Assembly (NCBI GenBank): GCA_003513495.1
Contig: DOPM01000057.1
Coordinates: forward strand, 62,001-126,000
Length of the DNA: 64,000 bases
Reading direction: 5' to 3'
Origin: Desulfosporosinus sp.
GTDB lineage: Bacteria > Bacillota > Desulfitobacteriia > Desulfitobacteriales > Desulfitobacteriaceae
Shown: in pieces, positions 45,723 to 54,356 of the stretch
Position numbering within the stretch: the first letter of the stretch is position 1
How the letters are laid out: every line of letters begins with the position of its first letter
Notes under the pieces: generated by a model
The model's database searches: none
What the model was told of the DNA's origin: nothing
The model's input: the letters and a program-made list of their open reading frames with translations, nothing else
Position numbers and translations under genes: made by a program

Positions 45723-46043
45723 TTATTCTTCCGCTTCTTCTTTCATTGGACAAGAATTAGTTAAATCAATGTCGGCCGACACTTCTTTCCAAGGTGCTTC
45801 TTGGATATTAACATTTTCCAAAAGAAGAATGAGATCTGATCTACCGAAATAAGCGGGCTTTCCTTGGGGATCTAACGTCATAAGAACAACGGGTATACCT
45901 TTAAATACTGGGAGCAACCCTTTGATAACCATGGATGCGTTAAACGAGTTTTGGAATACAGTCGGTTGAACAGAAACAACGGCAATGGTTTTGCCTTGTT
46001 CTGTTACAACAGCACTTTCAAATTGAGTGTTCAAGAATTTCAT
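45723..46043 (-). CDS. Small protein of unknown function upstream of dinB
   Basis: The 106-residue protein is not recognised. It has no membrane helix or signal peptide and mixed hydrophobic strands (TIAVVSVQPTVF, IPVVLMTLDPQGKPAYFG), which suggests a compact alpha/beta fold, with one cysteine near the acidic C-terminal tail. The ATG at 46043 touches AGGAG; TTG at 46034, nine bases past that site, may be the real start. It is likely co-transcribed with dinB. Confidence 0.65.
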   Translation of the reverse strand: MKFLNTQFESAVVTEQGKTIAVVSVQPTVFQNSFNASMVIKGLLPVFKGIPVVLMTLDPQGKPAYFGRSDLILLLENVNIQEAPWKEVSADIDLTNSCPMKEEAEE

Positions 46044-46157
46044 CTCCTAATTATTAAAATCTAAAACTATATAAAGAATTCGACAAACCTTCGAAAAATC
46101 CTTTAAGGAAACCTTGGCTGGCGCCCACGAGGTCTGCCTTAAAATAAGTTTAGTTAA

Positions 46158-46218
46158 TGTCATCCTGAACGATAGCGAAGGATCTAGATCCTTCAGTCGT
46201 CCCTCCTTCAGGATGACA
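46158..46218. repeat. Palindromic intergenic repeat, copy 5
   Basis: Core with GGATCTAGATCC centre; nearly identical to copy 2 and extended to about 46145-46244, including the TTGCTTTCATAGCA tail. Confidence 0.85.
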
Positions 46219-46250
46219 CAGTGACTTAAGTTGCTTTCATAGCATAAGGT

Positions 46251-49200
46251 CTATCCTCTAAAATAATTTACCCCGCCGGCAAATATCGGTTGATACTTAT
46301 TACCGGGAACGTTTTTAGCAATATCTAAACCTGTCCTTTCGGAATGAGCCATTTTGCCTAAAATACGTCCATCTGGACTAGTAATACCTTCGATTGCTTC
46401 ATAAGAACCATTCGGTGTGTAGATCACATCATTACTCGGATTACCATCAAGATCCACATATTGAGTAGCAATCTGCCCATTATCAATTAAGGTTTGGATC
46501 ATTTGATTGTCTGCTACAAACCGGCCTTCTCCATGAGATATTGGCACGGAGTGAATGTCTCCTAAGTTCACACCACTAAACCAAGGGGATAGGACTGAGA
46601 CAACTTTAGTTTGGACCATGCTGGAAACGTGGCGTCCAATTTTGTTATAGGTGAGGGTCGGTGAATCTTCCATCAGGTCGATTATTTCGCCATAGGGAAC
46701 GAGGCCTAGTTTAATCAATGCTTGAAATCCATTACAAATTCCGAGCATTAAACCATCTCGTTGGTTCATAAGGTCTGCTACTGCTTCACTAATCCAGGGG
46801 TTTCTAAACATGGTTGCAATGAATTTACCTGAACCGTCTGGTTCATCCCCAGCACTGAAGCCCCCTGGAAGCATAACAATTTGAGCATTCTTTATCCTCT
46901 TTACCATCTCTTGGATTGATTGTTCTACGTCTGTTGCCGTCAAATTTCTGATCACCAAGGTTTCCACGATCCCTCCTGCTTTCTCAAAGGCTTTCGCTGA
47001 ATCGTATTCACAATTGGTGCCTGGAAAAACGGGTATAAAGATTTTTGGTTTTGCCACTTTAAAGGACGGTTTTTGCGTATTTCTTAAGTTAAAGCGCACT
47101 TCTTGGGGTTCTGCCACATGATCTGTATGGGTCGGAAAGGTTTTTTCCAGCGGCTTTTCCCAAGCTTGGAAAGCGGTGTCTAGATCAACGTCTACCCCAT
47201 AAACCGTTATAGCTGGTTTTTCTTGAGTCACCCCGAGAACTTGGAAGGGTACTTCACCGAAGGCTTCTGCCAAATTGACCGTTTCCTTAATTTCTAAGAT
47301 GATTGAACCATAATCAGCCGTAAACAAACTGCGAATGTCAATCGAACCTTCCAAAGATATTCCAATCCGGTTTCCAAATGACATTTTACTAAGGGATGCT
47401 GCCAGACCTCCCATTCTGACGGTGTGCGAAGCTAGTACTACTCCAGATCGAATTAACTCAAAGGTTTTGGTATAGTTTTTACTCAATTGTTCAAAATCAG
47501 GAATTTCCTCTTCATCCCTGGTGGCTTTCACTAAGACAACCTGACTGCCTGACTTTTTGAACTCTTGGGATACAACTTTATCCGCTTCACCCACATTGAC
47601 CGCAAAAGCAACCAGCGTCGGAGGAACGTGTAAATCCATAAAGGTTCCAGACATGCTGTCCTTCCCCCCGATAGCCGGAATGCCGAGTTTTTTCTGAGCA
47701 TAAAAAGCCCCCAGCAAAGCACTAAAAGGTTTCCCCCATTTTTCCGGACTTGTTCCTAATCGTTCGAAATACTCTTGCAAGGTAAGACGAACCTTCCGAT
47801 AATCCCCACCCAGGGCCACAATTCTAGTCACCGCATCAACGACGGCATATAAAGCACCGTGAAATGGACTCCACTTTGCTAATTGAGGATTATAACCATA
47901 GGTCATCATAGTGGCAGTATTGGTTTCCCCTTCTAGGACTGGGAGCTTTGCCACCATTCCTTCAGCAGGAGTAACCTGAAATATTCCGCCTAAGGGCATC
48001 AAGACGGAGGACATTCCGATGGTACTATCAAACCTCTCCACCAAACCTTTTTGACTGCAAACGTTCAAGTCAGATAGATTAGCCAGCCAAGCTTCTTTAA
48101 TTAAGGCGTCTTGGCTTTCTATTGCATTTTCTGTATTACAGGAAACAATTTTTTGTTCAACTAATAAGGGAAGCCTGTTAAAGTAGTTATCACTAACCTC
48201 AGGTAGAGAGACCTGTACCTTGGTTGTCTGTTTAACTCCATTAGTATTAAGAAATTCTCGGCTGAGATCAACGATGGCTTGCCCTCGCCAAACCATCGTG
48301 AGCCTTGGCTGAGAGCTAACTCGAGCTACTAGTGTTGCTTCTAAGTTTTCCTCTTGTGCATAGTTAGCAAATGTCTCGAAATCCTCAGGACGCAGAACCA
48401 CAGCCATGCGCTCCTGAGATTCAGAAATGGCTAGTTCTGTCCCATCAAGCCCTTCGTATTTTTTGGGAACAGCATCTAGATTAATTTCTAAACCGTCGGT
48501 TAATTCACCAATAGCTACGGAAACTCCACCAGCACCAAAATCATTGCACCTTTTTATCAAAGTACTGACCTTAGGATTACGGAAAAGCCTCTGAATTTTT
48601 CGTTCTGTTGGCGGATTTCCTTTTTGCACTTCCGCGCCACAGGTAAGTAAGGATTCAGTGGTGTGCTCTTTAGAAGAACCAGTTGCTCCACCACACCCAT
48701 CACGACCTGTTCTTCCGCCGACAAGTACGATGACATCCCCCGGTTCAGGAACTTCGCGTACGACGTTCTTACGAGGAGCAGCGGCAATTACGGCACCAAT
48801 CTCCATACGTTTGGCTATGAAGCCCTCATCATACACTTCAGTTACTTGTCCCGTGGCCAGTCCTATTTGATTTCCGTAGGAACTATACCCTGAAGCCGCA
48901 CCTCTTGTAATCTTTCTCTGAGGGAGTTTACCTGGAAGAGTATCCTCTAATTTCGACCTCGGATCCCCACTTCCGGTGACACGCATGGCTTGGTAAACAT
49001 AGGTTCTGCCTGATAAAGGATCTCGAATGGCCCCTCCCAGACAAGTTGCCGCCCCACCGAAGGGTTCGATTTCTGTCGGATGGTTATGGGTCTCGTTTTT
49101 AAACATCACCAGCCATTCTTCATCTTGACCGTTGACATTGACATTTACCACGATACTACAGGCATTAATCTCATCCGATAGATCAAGGTCAGGTAATTGT

Positions 49201-50078
49201 CCTCGTTTCTTGAGCTCCTTCATACCTAAAACAGCGATATCCATGAGGCAGATATCTCGATTAACTGGATTTTCACCGTAAACATAGTCTCGAGATGCTA
49301 AATAGTCTTGATAGGCCTTGGTTAAGGGGCGAGAAAATTCGCCCTCTGAAAAAGAAACTTCTTCGATCTTAGTATTAAAGGTCGTATGCCGACAATGATC
49401 TGACCAGTAGGTGTCGATGACTCGAATTTCGGTAATGGTAGGATTTCGTTTCTCTGTATCACGAAAATACCTTTGACAAAACTCCAAATCTTCATAACTC
49501 ATTGCTAAGCCTGTTTCCTGAAAAAAACTTCTTAGTTCTTCAGGAGACTTCTCAATAAAGCCATCAAGAATTTCGACATCTGAAGGAATCACTGCATCAA
49601 ATTCCAGACTCTCAGGTTTATCTAAAGCTGCTTCCCTTGATTCAACTGGGTTGATGCAATAATCCTTTATCTTTTGAACATCGTCCTCACAAAGTTGCCC
49701 TTTTAACAGTATCAGCTTGGCTGAAGCAATCATTGGACGCTCTTTTTGGGTCAGGATCTGTATACACTGAGCGGCAGAATCTGCCCGTTGGTCATATTGA
49801 CCGGGGAGATATTCCATAGCAAAAACTCTATCCTGAGCAGGAATTTCTAGATCTTCGTCATACACTAAATCTAAGGGAGGCTCGGCAAAGATAATCGGTC
49901 GAGACTTTGCATATTCTTCATCCGTAATTCCTGAAATGTCATAGCGGTTAATGACTCTTAAGCCTTCTAACCTTATGATCCCTAAATTTTCGATTAGATC
50001 ACTATAAAGACCTTGAGCTTCAATATCATAACCTGGCCTTTTTTCTACGTAAATACGTTTTACAGTTTCTGACTCCAT
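46251..50078 (-). CDS. purL: Phosphoribosylformylglycinamidine synthase, single-chain clade II
   Basis: The protein of about 1275 residues joins the PurL synthetase to a C-terminal glutamine amidotransferase. It has SDHCRHTTF, the ETHNHPTEIEPFGGAATCLGG-type motif, IGGKDSMSGT, and the glutaminase nucleophile C1115 in LGICNGFQ with SHGEGRF. This layout is the clostridial clade II form. ATG at 50078, six bases after GGAGGA, was chosen; the frame stays open to 50213 but that part crosses a hairpin. No other purine gene is near. A hairpin in its leader (50177-50204) may regulate it. Confidence 0.95.
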   Translation of the reverse strand: MESETVKRIYVEKRPGYDIEAQGLYSDLIENLGIIRLEGLRVINRYDISGITDEEYAKSRPIIFAEPPLDLVYDEDLEIPAQDRVFAMEYLPGQYDQRADSAAQCIQILTQKERPMIASAKLILLKGQLCEDDVQKIKDYCINPVESREAALDKPESLEFDAVIPSDVEILDGFIEKSPEELRSFFQETGLAMSYEDLEFCQRYFRDTEKRNPTITEIRVIDTYWSDHCRHTTFNTKIEEVSFSEGEFSRPLTKAYQDYLASRDYVYGENPVNRDICLMDIAVLGMKELKKRGQLPDLDLSDEINACSIVVNVNVNGQDEEWLVMFKNETHNHPTEIEPFGGAATCLGGAIRDPLSGRTYVYQAMRVTGSGDPRSKLEDTLPGKLPQRKITRGAASGYSSYGNQIGLATGQVTEVYDEGFIAKRMEIGAVIAAAPRKNVVREVPEPGDVIVLVGGRTGRDGCGGATGSSKEHTTESLLTCGAEVQKGNPPTERKIQRLFRNPKVSTLIKRCNDFGAGGVSVAIGELTDGLEINLDAVPKKYEGLDGTELAISESQERMAVVLRPEDFETFANYAQEENLEATLVARVSSQPRLTMVWRGQAIVDLSREFLNTNGVKQTTKVQVSLPEVSDNYFNRLPLLVEQKIVSCNTENAIESQDALIKEAWLANLSDLNVCSQKGLVERFDSTIGMSSVLMPLGGIFQVTPAEGMVAKLPVLEGETNTATMMTYGYNPQLAKWSPFHGALYAVVDAVTRIVALGGDYRKVRLTLQEYFERLGTSPEKWGKPFSALLGAFYAQKKLGIPAIGGKDSMSGTFMDLHVPPTLVAFAVNVGEADKVVSQEFKKSGSQVVLVKATRDEEEIPDFEQLSKNYTKTFELIRSGVVLASHTVRMGGLAASLSKMSFGNRIGISLEGSIDIRSLFTADYGSIILEIKETVNLAEAFGEVPFQVLGVTQEKPAITVYGVDVDLDTAFQAWEKPLEKTFPTHTDHVAEPQEVRFNLRNTQKPSFKVAKPKIFIPVFPGTNCEYDSAKAFEKAGGIVETLVIRNLTATDVEQSIQEMVKRIKNAQIVMLPGGFSAGDEPDGSGKFIATMFRNPWISEAVADLMNQRDGLMLGICNGFQALIKLGLVPYGEIIDLMEDSPTLTYNKIGRHVSSMVQTKVVSVLSPWFSGVNLGDIHSVPISHGEGRFVADNQMIQTLIDNGQIATQYVDLDGNPSNDVIYTPNGSYEAIEGITSPDGRILGKMAHSERTGLDIAKNVPGNKYQPIFAGGVNYFRG

Positions 50079-50428
50079 TTCTTCCTCCAAATAATTTAAA
50101 TTTGCTCTATGGATTATATCTTCTTGTTGATAATAATCTCTTAATAACAAGAACCTCGCGTCCCTAAAATATGTATAAGGCCATAGCACTTTGTCTATGG
50201 CCTTTTCGCGCAATCATTAGTTGACGCAGAATTCTCTTAGATTGCATAATACCATGATTTTGATTGAAATAAAAGAGCATGAAAAATATCTTGACTTATC
50301 TTTGAAAGTCGATAAACTAATGACCAACTCAAAGAACTAACGAATGCGTTCAACAAATAGAAATTAACGTTGAAAACGATCTGTGTTCTAAAGTTAAATA
50401 AATTTAGGAGTATTGAAATACTCCTTTT
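50079..50428. other. Leader of purL and gap to the permease fusion gene
   Basis: The leader holds a 10-bp GC-rich hairpin (50177-50204) on the purL side and the terminator of the downstream gene at 50406-50425. I do not recognise a PRPP or purine riboswitch. No gene was found. Confidence 0.5.
50406..50425. terminator. Hairpin at the end of the SipW/ABC-like gene cluster
   Basis: AGGAGTATT and its complement form a 9-bp stem with a minimal loop just past the permease fusion gene's stop codon. The T-run is stronger on the plus strand. Confidence 0.55.
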
Positions 50429-51835
50429 TTATTTAACTTTTTTACTTCTCTTAATATACCTATAAATGTGTCCCTGATAAAACAGCAACACAGCCGGAAC
50501 CAGCAAAAAAAGCAGCCTGCCTACAATGGTGTTGGCAAAAAGGATCAACGCTCCAAGCCAACGACTCCTGCCGCTGTATAGTCCGTGTACCGCTTGTCGT
50601 GGCACCGTTTTTTTCATAACTCCGATCTGCGACAGAGGCGGGTAATTATCAATATCCACGTACAATTGTCTTTCAGTCTTGTTAATGACTCGTTCTACAT
50701 AGAGCACATTATTTTCTTCGAATAGAATAATCTGCCCCTCCTCGATGGGGTACTGATCATCGATTTTCTGAAAATAAGCGAGATCGTTCATCATAATCTC
50801 CGGTTCCATAGTACTGGAGCTAAATACAAAGGGAATGACCCCTCGAATGCTGACCACTTGACCTGGTGTAGAAGCATTAATCAAAATAATGAAAAGATTG
50901 AACGCTAAGGCAGCACAGATAAAAACGATCAGAAACGCAGTCGTTACCGTATCAATAATTCGGGCACGCCAACCCTCCTTAACTTTACTCTTGATTAACT
51001 TCCTCAAGCCCGTTCTGGAATCAATTTCTACAAGTACAACTTCTTCAGGTAAAATGGTAGCGTCAGGAGGAAAATTATAGTATTTAGCAAGATTTCTACT
51101 TTGAAACAGGCATATCAGGCAGGAGATGAATGTGATCGCCATCACAATTTGCCAATATAATGAAAGCTCCAAGTTGAACAACGTAGTTATGTTTTGCATG
51201 GACACACGATTGGAAATAATATCATACTGTCCCGAAACTTTTTTTACCATAAAAACCATAACGGCAGTTAGGAACGTCCAATACCTGCCATAAATCACAG
51301 TCTTCGAGAAAAGGGAAAACGTCATACAAAGAATTGTAATTAGGAGCAGGTCCACCATTCCAACGATGTAGAGGGTCGGGAGATATGCCGCGATAAAGTT
51401 GTATTTCAATAGAAATGTGAGGATTACCGTAACCGCAAAGCCAAGGGTATAGATCAAAAAGACAGAATAGATTAGAGCAAACAGCTTTAAAAAAAACATA
51501 GTCACCGGATGATAGCCCATTTGAATTAAAAGATACCAGGAGTTTTTTCGTATTTCTGTAAAAAAAAGAACGTCATAGTAATAAACATAATAACCCAGAT
51601 TAAAGAGGACGGCGATATGAAGATATAGATAAATCGTAGAGAAGAAACTGGGTTGCATAATTTCCGGGACAACATCGGAAAGGACGCTTTCCTGCAGAGT
51701 CTGAAAAACAAAGTAAATTGCAAAGGAAAACAGTCCTAGAAAAAGAGCGAATCCCATTTTACGATTCGTGCTGATCTTATTTTCCATATAGGCTTGGCGA
51801 AGTTCTTTTCTGAAATAACTATTTTTATAAATCAT
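50429..51835 (-). CDS. ABC-2-like permease fused to a degenerate SipW-type signal peptidase domain
   Basis: The 468-residue protein has six helices resembling an ABC-2 permease (about 20-255), a cytosolic stretch of about 60 residues, a seventh helix (about 297-323), an outside domain and a final helix (about 430-455). The outside domain aligns with SipW/ER-type signal peptidases: SSSTMEPEI matches the SGSMEPT nucleophile motif and LYVERVI matches the THRI general-base motif. The nucleophile position is T342 instead of Ser and the base position is E381 instead of His, so normal peptidase activity is unlikely. ATG at 51835 overlaps the ATPase-like gene by 11 bp, implying coupling. It may bind SipW-dependent substrates for assembly. 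Confidence 0.82.
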   Translation of the reverse strand: MIYKNSYFRKELRQAYMENKISTNRKMGFALFLGLFSFAIYFVFQTLQESVLSDVVPEIMQPSFFSTIYLYLHIAVLFNLGYYVYYYDVLFFTEIRKNSWYLLIQMGYHPVTMFFLKLFALIYSVFLIYTLGFAVTVILTFLLKYNFIAAYLPTLYIVGMVDLLLITILCMTFSLFSKTVIYGRYWTFLTAVMVFMVKKVSGQYDIISNRVSMQNITTLFNLELSLYWQIVMAITFISCLICLFQSRNLAKYYNFPPDATILPEEVVLVEIDSRTGLRKLIKSKVKEGWRARIIDTVTTAFLIVFICAALAFNLFIILINASTPGQVVSIRGVIPFVFSSSTMEPEIMMNDLAYFQKIDDQYPIEEGQIILFEENNVLYVERVINKTERQLYVDIDNYPPLSQIGVMKKTVPRQAVHGLYSGRSRWLGALILFANTIVGRLLFLLVPAVLLFYQGHIYRYIKRSKKVK

Positions 51836-52790
51836 GCAGCCGCATAATCTCCTCATAGGCATTTTGCACAGTTTTGGGATTAATCTCAATCGATTCAGGC
51901 GTAAAGCCGGACTCCAGAATTATTCTAAAAATACTACTAGGGTCACTTACCTTAAGACCTATGCTGCTGATCATTAGGTTGTCGTCTTCGATATCCAACT
52001 TATAACCTGGGAGAAGTATAGATAGTTTTTCCTTAATAGAGTGGACTGATTTATCCCTGATCACCACTTCCACTTTGTCAAACTTCAAACGGAAATTCTC
52101 CACGGTTCCGCTGTAAATCAAGCTTCCTTGATGTATTACTGCCGTATGTGAACAAGCCTTCTCAATTAAAAGGCTTTCTTGAGTTGAGAGGATTAAGGTT
52201 TTTCCCCGTTCCCGGATAAAATCTGCGATCTTAGATATAGCCTCAATCAGAATTTTGTCCCATTTGTATTCAGGAAGGTTGAATACAATTATTAGACTGT
52301 CGGAGTAAGCAGCAGCAATTAGAATAATGACAGCTTTTTCTTCATTTGTCAGACTATGATTGGGGGTTAGGGAAAGGTGCCCTAGCCCTACGGTAATAAT
52401 TAATTCAAAAATTTCTTCCTGGAGCTCTACCTTATTGGTCTTAAACTGAGCAGTAGCGAACATCAGAAATTCTAGGACATTCATATTGTTGTAGAGCATA
52501 TCCGCGCTTCCAATATAAAAGACATGCTTAAGAATTACCCTTTTGCGCCTCATCATTCCCCGCTCGATTAAAACGCATTTACCTTCGTCATAGGGTCTTA
52601 TATTCGCCATAATTTCTAGCAACAACTTAATCTCAAACAGTGACGTCCCATTAATACCCCAAGTTTCCGTCCTTCTAATCACTAGAGTTATATCACCAAG
52701 CACTCTTCGGGGTATGTCGTCAATTAACAAAAAGTGTTCGACAGATGAAATACCTTCCATTAACACAACCCGTTCAGGACTATGTTCCAT
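51825..52790 (-). CDS. Degenerate ABC ATPase (pseudo-ATPase)
   Basis: The 321-residue protein follows the ABC ATPase layout but lacks the key residues. The Walker A region reads GINGTSLFE (45-53), so the lysine is L51 and the next Ser/Thr is F52. Walker B reads IIVFNLPE, with N171 and L172 in place of Asp-Glu. The signature is SLTNEEK instead of LSGGQ, and the H-loop has STQE instead of STH. Secondary structure and the IHQGSLIYSGTVENF ending are kept. It probably serves as a structural partner of the overlapping permease fusion. ATG at 52790 has GGGAGA upstream. Confidence 0.75.
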   Translation of the reverse strand: MEHSPERVVLMEGISSVEHFLLIDDIPRRVLGDITLVIRRTETWGINGTSLFEIKLLLEIMANIRPYDEGKCVLIERGMMRRKRVILKHVFYIGSADMLYNNMNVLEFLMFATAQFKTNKVELQEEIFELIITVGLGHLSLTPNHSLTNEEKAVIILIAAAYSDSLIIVFNLPEYKWDKILIEAISKIADFIRERGKTLILSTQESLLIEKACSHTAVIHQGSLIYSGTVENFRLKFDKVEVVIRDKSVHSIKEKLSILLPGYKLDIEDDNLMISSIGLKVSDPSSIFRIILESGFTPESIEINPKTVQNAYEEIMRLHDL

Positions 52791-52878
52791 GCTAATTCTC
52801 CCATATAACTTCAATCTCATTAATTACATTTACTTTCTTATTCTTTTGGTAATATCAAAATGAGTATAGGGGTTATGG

Positions 52879-53421
52879 TTACGTCAATGGTATTTTGGCT
52901 ACAAATAGACTGATCACTCTATCTGGTGTAAGCAGTTCCTGATCTGCTGAATTTTTCGGGTTATCCCCCTTGGTTCTGTAAGCCTTACTGCCATCCTCAT
53001 TGATTACCACCTCAATAATTCGATGTGTGATAATCGCACGAGAAATCGATCTGAACGTAACAATATCATTAACCCTTAGTTCATAGGGGTCTTCAACTTT
53101 GTTACTGATGATAACCGCTCCAATTTTCAAGGTAGGCTCCATACTTCCGGATTCTATTACGAAAAGCTGATAACCGAGGACGCTGGGAATTTCTCCTCTG
53201 CTCCTTGTCAACTGGATCGAAAAAATTGTCCAAACAATAAGAAAGCATAGAGCTAAAAATACAGCTCCACTGATTGCTTTCCTAACCCATCTAACCTTCT
53301 GCAGCCTGCCAACAGACGTCCCTTTCCCCGTCGATAGTTCCTTTAGTTTGTGTTTTTCACTTAAGATTTCTCGCCGCATTGCTTCGATTTGTTCTTGGGT
53401 CGTATACTTTGATTGTGTCAT
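52879..53421 (-). CDS. sipW: SipW-type signal peptidase I
   Basis: The 180-residue ER-type signal peptidase has a long basic, coiled N-terminus, one membrane helix (about 47-70) and a complete active site: S93 (ESGSMEPT), H133 (ITHRI) and D153 or D160 (TKGDNPKNSAD). It should process the SipW-type leaders of the two camelysin-like proteins upstream. B. subtilis SipW has a second, C-terminal helix; here the chain stops right after the SLFVAKIPLT strand, and no frameshift that would restore it was found. It lies behind the terminator at 53530-53563 and 88 bp before the pseudo-ATPase gene. Confidence 0.92.
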   Translation of the reverse strand: MTQSKYTTQEQIEAMRREILSEKHKLKELSTGKGTSVGRLQKVRWVRKAISGAVFLALCFLIVWTIFSIQLTRSRGEIPSVLGYQLFVIESGSMEPTLKIGAVIISNKVEDPYELRVNDIVTFRSISRAIITHRIIEVVINEDGSKAYRTKGDNPKNSADQELLTPDRVISLFVAKIPLT

Positions 53422-53529
53422 TACATTAACCTACTCTTAATAGAAATCGGGATAACCGCTTAAATTATTGAATTTATTATGTCCTATGGAGATATAAAAA
53501 ATCAGGTCGACTCAATGAAACTGATAAAA

Positions 53530-53563
53530 AGGGCACGTGTACCAATTATGATACATGTGCCCT
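53530..53563 (-). terminator. Terminator between the fibre-protein genes and sipW
   Basis: A 12-bp stem with one mismatch and a 10-base loop, followed by TTTTT on the minus strand, 37 bp after the camelysin-like gene. It should reduce expression of sipW and the ABC-like genes relative to the secreted proteins. Confidence 0.85.
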
Positions 53564-53599
53564 GTTCGATTTGGAATTGATCTTACGACTAAATCACTA

Positions 53600-54127
53600 T
53601 TACTTCTGAGTACCGGTTACAGAAACTTTTACAACCGTTCCATAGTCTGCTCCAGCAAAATTGATATCGGAGTCATTGCTTGGCCAGTTTACAGATACTG
53701 TATATATCTTTTCCTGCCCGTTTGCACTCAGCGCAAATTCGTCGGTGAATTCAATTTTCCCTTCTGAGTTTAGTGACCCCTCAATGTGATCATTTGCATT
53801 TTTAACGGTCACTTCCAGGGGAGCAATTACGCTTTTACCATTCTCAGCTATAACATCCACTACAACATTCAGATCCATACCTGTCTCGCTGATAACTGTA
53901 TCGTCATAATTTTTCACACTAAACTGCCAATTTACTGTCTCAGTGGGCGCTATTTTTATATTGTTCTCAAAAGTATCCGTACCACCTTCTACCAAGATAA
54001 ATTCCTTAGCAACAACACTACCTTCAGCAATATTATCAATGGTCGTAGTATAGCTAGCTAATGTCCCTGCGATCAAAGACGTCGATAAAATTAAGACTAG
54101 TGCGATAATCGATAAAGTTTTCTTCAT
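53600..54127 (-). CDS. TasA/camelysin-like secreted protein with SipW-type leader
   Basis: The 175-residue protein has a leader ending IAGTLA (cleavage expected after A24) followed by SYTTTIDNIAEGSVVAKEF, the pattern of SipW-dependent TasA/CalY proteins. The mature part is an all-beta domain rich in acidic residues and paired with the first domain of the product of 54357-55322 (shared KIAPTETVNWQF-like and ADYGT/GGNYGT blocks). It should be secreted and may form fibres. ATG at 54127, six bases after GGAGG, was chosen over a longer frame. A terminator follows. Confidence 0.88.
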   Translation of the reverse strand: MKKTLSIIALVLILSTSLIAGTLASYTTTIDNIAEGSVVAKEFILVEGGTDTFENNIKIAPTETVNWQFSVKNYDDTVISETGMDLNVVVDVIAENGKSVIAPLEVTVKNANDHIEGSLNSEGKIEFTDEFALSANGQEKIYTVSVNWPSNDSDINFAGADYGTVVKVSVTGTQK

Positions 54128-54172
54128 TGTTATCCTCCAAAATTTAGTTTTTAATAATGACACAATAACTGG

Positions 54173-54313
54173 TTAGTTCCTCACCTTGTCCAATTTGGGG
54201 TAAATGCTTGTACCGAAGGAGGAGACACTTGTATAGTTAGAAAGAGTGCCTACGGTTAAGGAAACAAATAGTACTGTGCTTAAGGCAAGAATTATAAGAA
54301 CCTTTTTCCTCAT
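54173..54313 (-). CDS. Mini-protein with SipW-type leader (46 aa)
   Basis: A 46-codon frame starts with ATG at 54313 behind GGAGGGGGG. It has a basic start (MRKKV), a hydrophobic core and VGTLSNYTSVSS, which matches the GTLASYTTT and GTLAMYTVS cleavage regions of both neighbours. Cleavage at the same place would release a peptide of about 21 residues. It sits between the two camelysin-like genes, 43 bp after one and 45 bp before the other. It may be a secreted peptide or subunit, or the stump of a third paralogue; the strong ribosome binding site favours a real gene. Confidence 0.65.
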   Translation of the reverse strand: MRKKVLIILALSTVLFVSLTVGTLSNYTSVSSFGTSIYPKLDKVRN

Positions 54314-54356
54314 TTCCCCCCTCCTTAGATCTTCCATATCATCCAGCTCAGGCTCC

